DNA of 7,209 nt from VRUE01 sp036376775 (GTDB taxonomy: Bacteria; Actinomycetota; Thermoleophilia; Solirubrobacterales; 70-9): NCBI GenBank assembly GCA_036376775.1, contig DASUZP010000031.1:1-7209 (forward strand). Reading direction: 5' to 3'. Below the pieces are notes generated by a model. It worked only from the letters and a program-made list of their open reading frames with translations. It had not been told where the DNA came from and searched no databases. A program made the position numbers and the translations under genes. Numbering within the stretch: the stretch's first letter is position 1; every line of letters starts with the position of its first letter. Shown here piece after piece: positions 6,131 through 7,209 of this stretch.

Positions 6131-6694
6131 GTGCCACGCCTATTCGACATCCTGGTTGCGGTCGTTGCCCTCGTCATCCTCTCCCCGGTCCTGCTTATCG
6201 CCGCGATAGCGATCAAGCTCGGCAGCAGGGGGCCAGCGATCTACCGCCAGCGCCGGGTCGGCAAGGACGACAAGGAGTTCGAGCTGCTGAAGCTGCGCAC
6301 CATGGAGCAGGGCTCCGATCCGGTCGGTGTCGGCAAAGTCGTCGCCCGCGACGACCCCCGGGTCACCGGCGCCGGCCGTTTTCTCCGCCGCACTTCCCTC
6401 GACGAGATCCCCAACCTGGTCAACGTCCTGCGCGGCGAGATGGCGATCGTCGGCCCGCGGCCGACGATCCCGGCCCAGGTGGTGGACTACACGCCGCGCC
6501 AGCACCGCCGCCACGAGGTCCGTCCGGGGTTGACCGGCTGGGCCCAGGTGAAGGGCCGCGCCGGCATCCCCTGGGAGGAGCGGATCGAGCTCGACATCGA
6601 GTACGTGGACCGACGCAGTTTTAGTCTCGACCTGCGCATCCTCGCCCGCACGGTTCGCCTGCTCGTGACCGGCCACGGCCTCGCCCCGGACTGA
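6131..6694 (+). CDS. Small monotopic undecaprenyl-phosphate sugar phosphotransferase
   Basis: This enzyme transfers a sugar-1-phosphate from a UDP-sugar to undecaprenyl phosphate, the committing step of glycan assembly. At 187 residues it is a minimal PglC-size member of the bacterial sugar transferase family and lacks the extra N-terminal membrane domain of WbaP/WcaJ proteins. The N-terminal re-entrant helix FDILVAVVALVILSPVLLIA (5-24) carries the Ser-Pro kink (18-19). RQRRVGKDDKEFELLKLRTM (39-58) follows. The catalytic Asp-Glu pair is D91-E92 in TSLDEIPNLVNVLRGEMAIV (88-107), then GPRP (108-111) and RPGLTGWAQVKGR (131-143). All expected key residues are present. The GTG start at 6131 places the family motif KRLFD-like PRLFD at the normal distance; it lies 2 nt after the previous stop, so it is in the same operon. 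The sugar cannot be named; a neighbouring acetyltransferase makes an amino sugar possible. Confidence 0.95.
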   Translation: MPRLFDILVAVVALVILSPVLLIAAIAIKLGSRGPAIYRQRRVGKDDKEFELLKLRTMEQGSDPVGVGKVVARDDPRVTGAGRFLRRTSLDEIPNLVNVLRGEMAIVGPRPTIPAQVVDYTPRQHRRHEVRPGLTGWAQVKGRAGIPWEERIELDIEYVDRRSFSLDLRILARTVRLLVTGHGLAPD

Positions 6695-6722
6695 TGGGGC
6701 GTGACCGGCGATCAACGCGTAG

Positions 6723-6747
6723 GGTCTCTCGGCATGGCCGAGAGACC
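6723..6747 (+). promoter_or_regulatory. Perfect 11-bp hairpin with the acetyltransferase start codon as its loop
   Basis: GGTCTCTCGGC (6723-6733) is followed by the ATG (6734-6736) and then by the exact reverse complement GCCGAGAGACC (6737-6747). In the mRNA the AUG would be the 3-nt loop of an 11-bp, mostly G-C stem. A weak Shine-Dalgarno-like AGGG (6721-6724) is partly inside the stem. This could lower translation unless opened by ribosomes from upstream, or the DNA palindrome could be a protein-binding operator. There is no U-run, so it is not a typical terminator. Confidence 0.55.
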
Positions 6748-7209
6748 TGAGGTCAGCCTGCGTCGGTTCGAGCGCGGCGATGCCGGAGCGGTGCATCGCT
6801 GGTTCAACAACCCGGAAGCGACCAAGACGTTGATGGAGCAGCGCGACGGGTTTTCGCTCGAGCAGGCGGAAGCCTGGGTCGAACGGGCGATCGGCGACGG
6901 CGGCGAGGATCGCAAGTACGCGATCGTGGTCGAGGGCTACGAGGAGCCGGTCGGCTTCACTGCCCTCTACGGCCTTTTTCGCCAGACCGCGCCCGAGCTG
7001 GGGGCGCTGATCGGCGACGACGTGCGCGGCAAGGGGGTTGGCCGGCGGGCGGAGGCACTGACCCTGGCCAAGGCCTTCGACGAGTTCGGCGCCCACCGCG
7101 TCTACGGTCGCATCCCCGCCCGCAACGAGGTCGCCAAGAAGACCGTCGCCGGCCTCGGCTGGAAGCACGAGGGGACGATGCGCGCCCACCTGCGCCGCGA
7201 GGGCGCGCC
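6734..7209 (+). CDS. GNAT family N-acetyltransferase (RimJ/RimL-like), 3'-partial
   Basis: 158 codons are visible before the window ends; the usual family length is about 170-190, so little is missing. It transfers an acetyl group from acetyl-CoA to an amine. Features in order: the first strand VSLRRFERGDA (7-17), WFNNPEATKTLMEQRDGFS (23-41), the strand KYAIVVEGYEEPVGFTALY (61-79), and the acetyl-CoA pyrophosphate loop in ELGALIGDDVRGKGVGRRA (88-106; R98-G-K-G-V-G103). Then YGRIPARNEVAKKTVAGLGW (124-143), with the conserved Asn131, and KHEGTMR (144-150). The start ATG gives a normal N-terminus and sits in a hairpin loop. It follows the phosphoglycosyl transferase by 39 nt on the same strand, so it may belong to the operon. 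Acetylation of an amino sugar (as PseH does in another pathway) is possible by context, but RimJ/RimL-like enzymes also act on proteins and small molecules. Confidence 0.88.
   Translation, partial: MAERPEVSLRRFERGDAGAVHRWFNNPEATKTLMEQRDGFSLEQAEAWVERAIGDGGEDRKYAIVVEGYEEPVGFTALYGLFRQTAPELGALIGDDVRGKGVGRRAEALTLAKAFDEFGAHRVYGRIPARNEVAKKTVAGLGWKHEGTMRAHLRREGA

Noticed and set aside
6694..6750. Small frame starting at the ATG that overlaps the phosphoglycosyl transferase stop
   Set aside because: It encodes 18 Arg-rich residues before a stop, in a region better explained as the leader of the acetyltransferase gene.
6140..7189. 349-codon minus-strand frame opposite the last two genes
   Set aside because: Antisense shadow; both sense-strand genes have complete catalytic motifs.

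Overview
The window is very G+C-rich and coding is dense: no stretch over about 130 bases lacks a gene. Codons in most genes end almost always in G or C, several starts are GTG, and Shine-Dalgarno signals are weak. This fits a high-GC actinobacterium. Thermoleophilia-like is my impression from codon and protein style, but the sequence does not prove it. I see no rRNA, tRNA, CRISPR array or transposase gene.

The content is a cell-surface polysaccharide locus of the Wzx/Wzy type. From left to right it holds: a 5'-truncated O-antigen ligase/polymerase-like membrane protein (2-1222, +); a Wzx-like flippase (1232-2773, +); a family 2 glycosyltransferase on the opposite strand (2859-3812, -), convergent with the flippase; a GT-B family 4 glycosyltransferase (3886-4998, +); a membrane-anchored family 2 glycosyltransferase (4995-6128, +); a small monotopic phosphoglycosyl transferase that would start the repeat unit on undecaprenyl phosphate (6131-6694, +); and a GNAT acetyltransferase cut by the right edge (6734-7209, +). 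The inferred pathway is that the phosphoglycosyl transferase loads the first sugar phosphate, the three glycosyltransferases extend the unit, the flippase exports it, and the Wzy/ligase-like protein polymerises or attaches it. The acetyltransferase may modify an amino sugar.

The most unusual content is palindromic, non-coding-type DNA placed in and between these genes. Two inverted copies of a roughly 100-bp element sit in frame inside the polymerase/ligase gene (1-85, incomplete, and 956-1057), with a 59-nt core that differs at one base. The element is read in opposite orientations in the two copies, yet keeps the same codon phase at its ends. This recalls the in-frame Rickettsia palindromic elements. 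A different 113-bp palindromic element (2775-2887) fills the gap between the convergent flippase and glycosyltransferase genes and supplies the glycosyltransferase's last residues and stop codon. A 61-bp interrupted palindrome (3820-3880) fills the divergent promoter region. A perfect 11-bp hairpin (6723-6747) has the acetyltransferase ATG as its loop.
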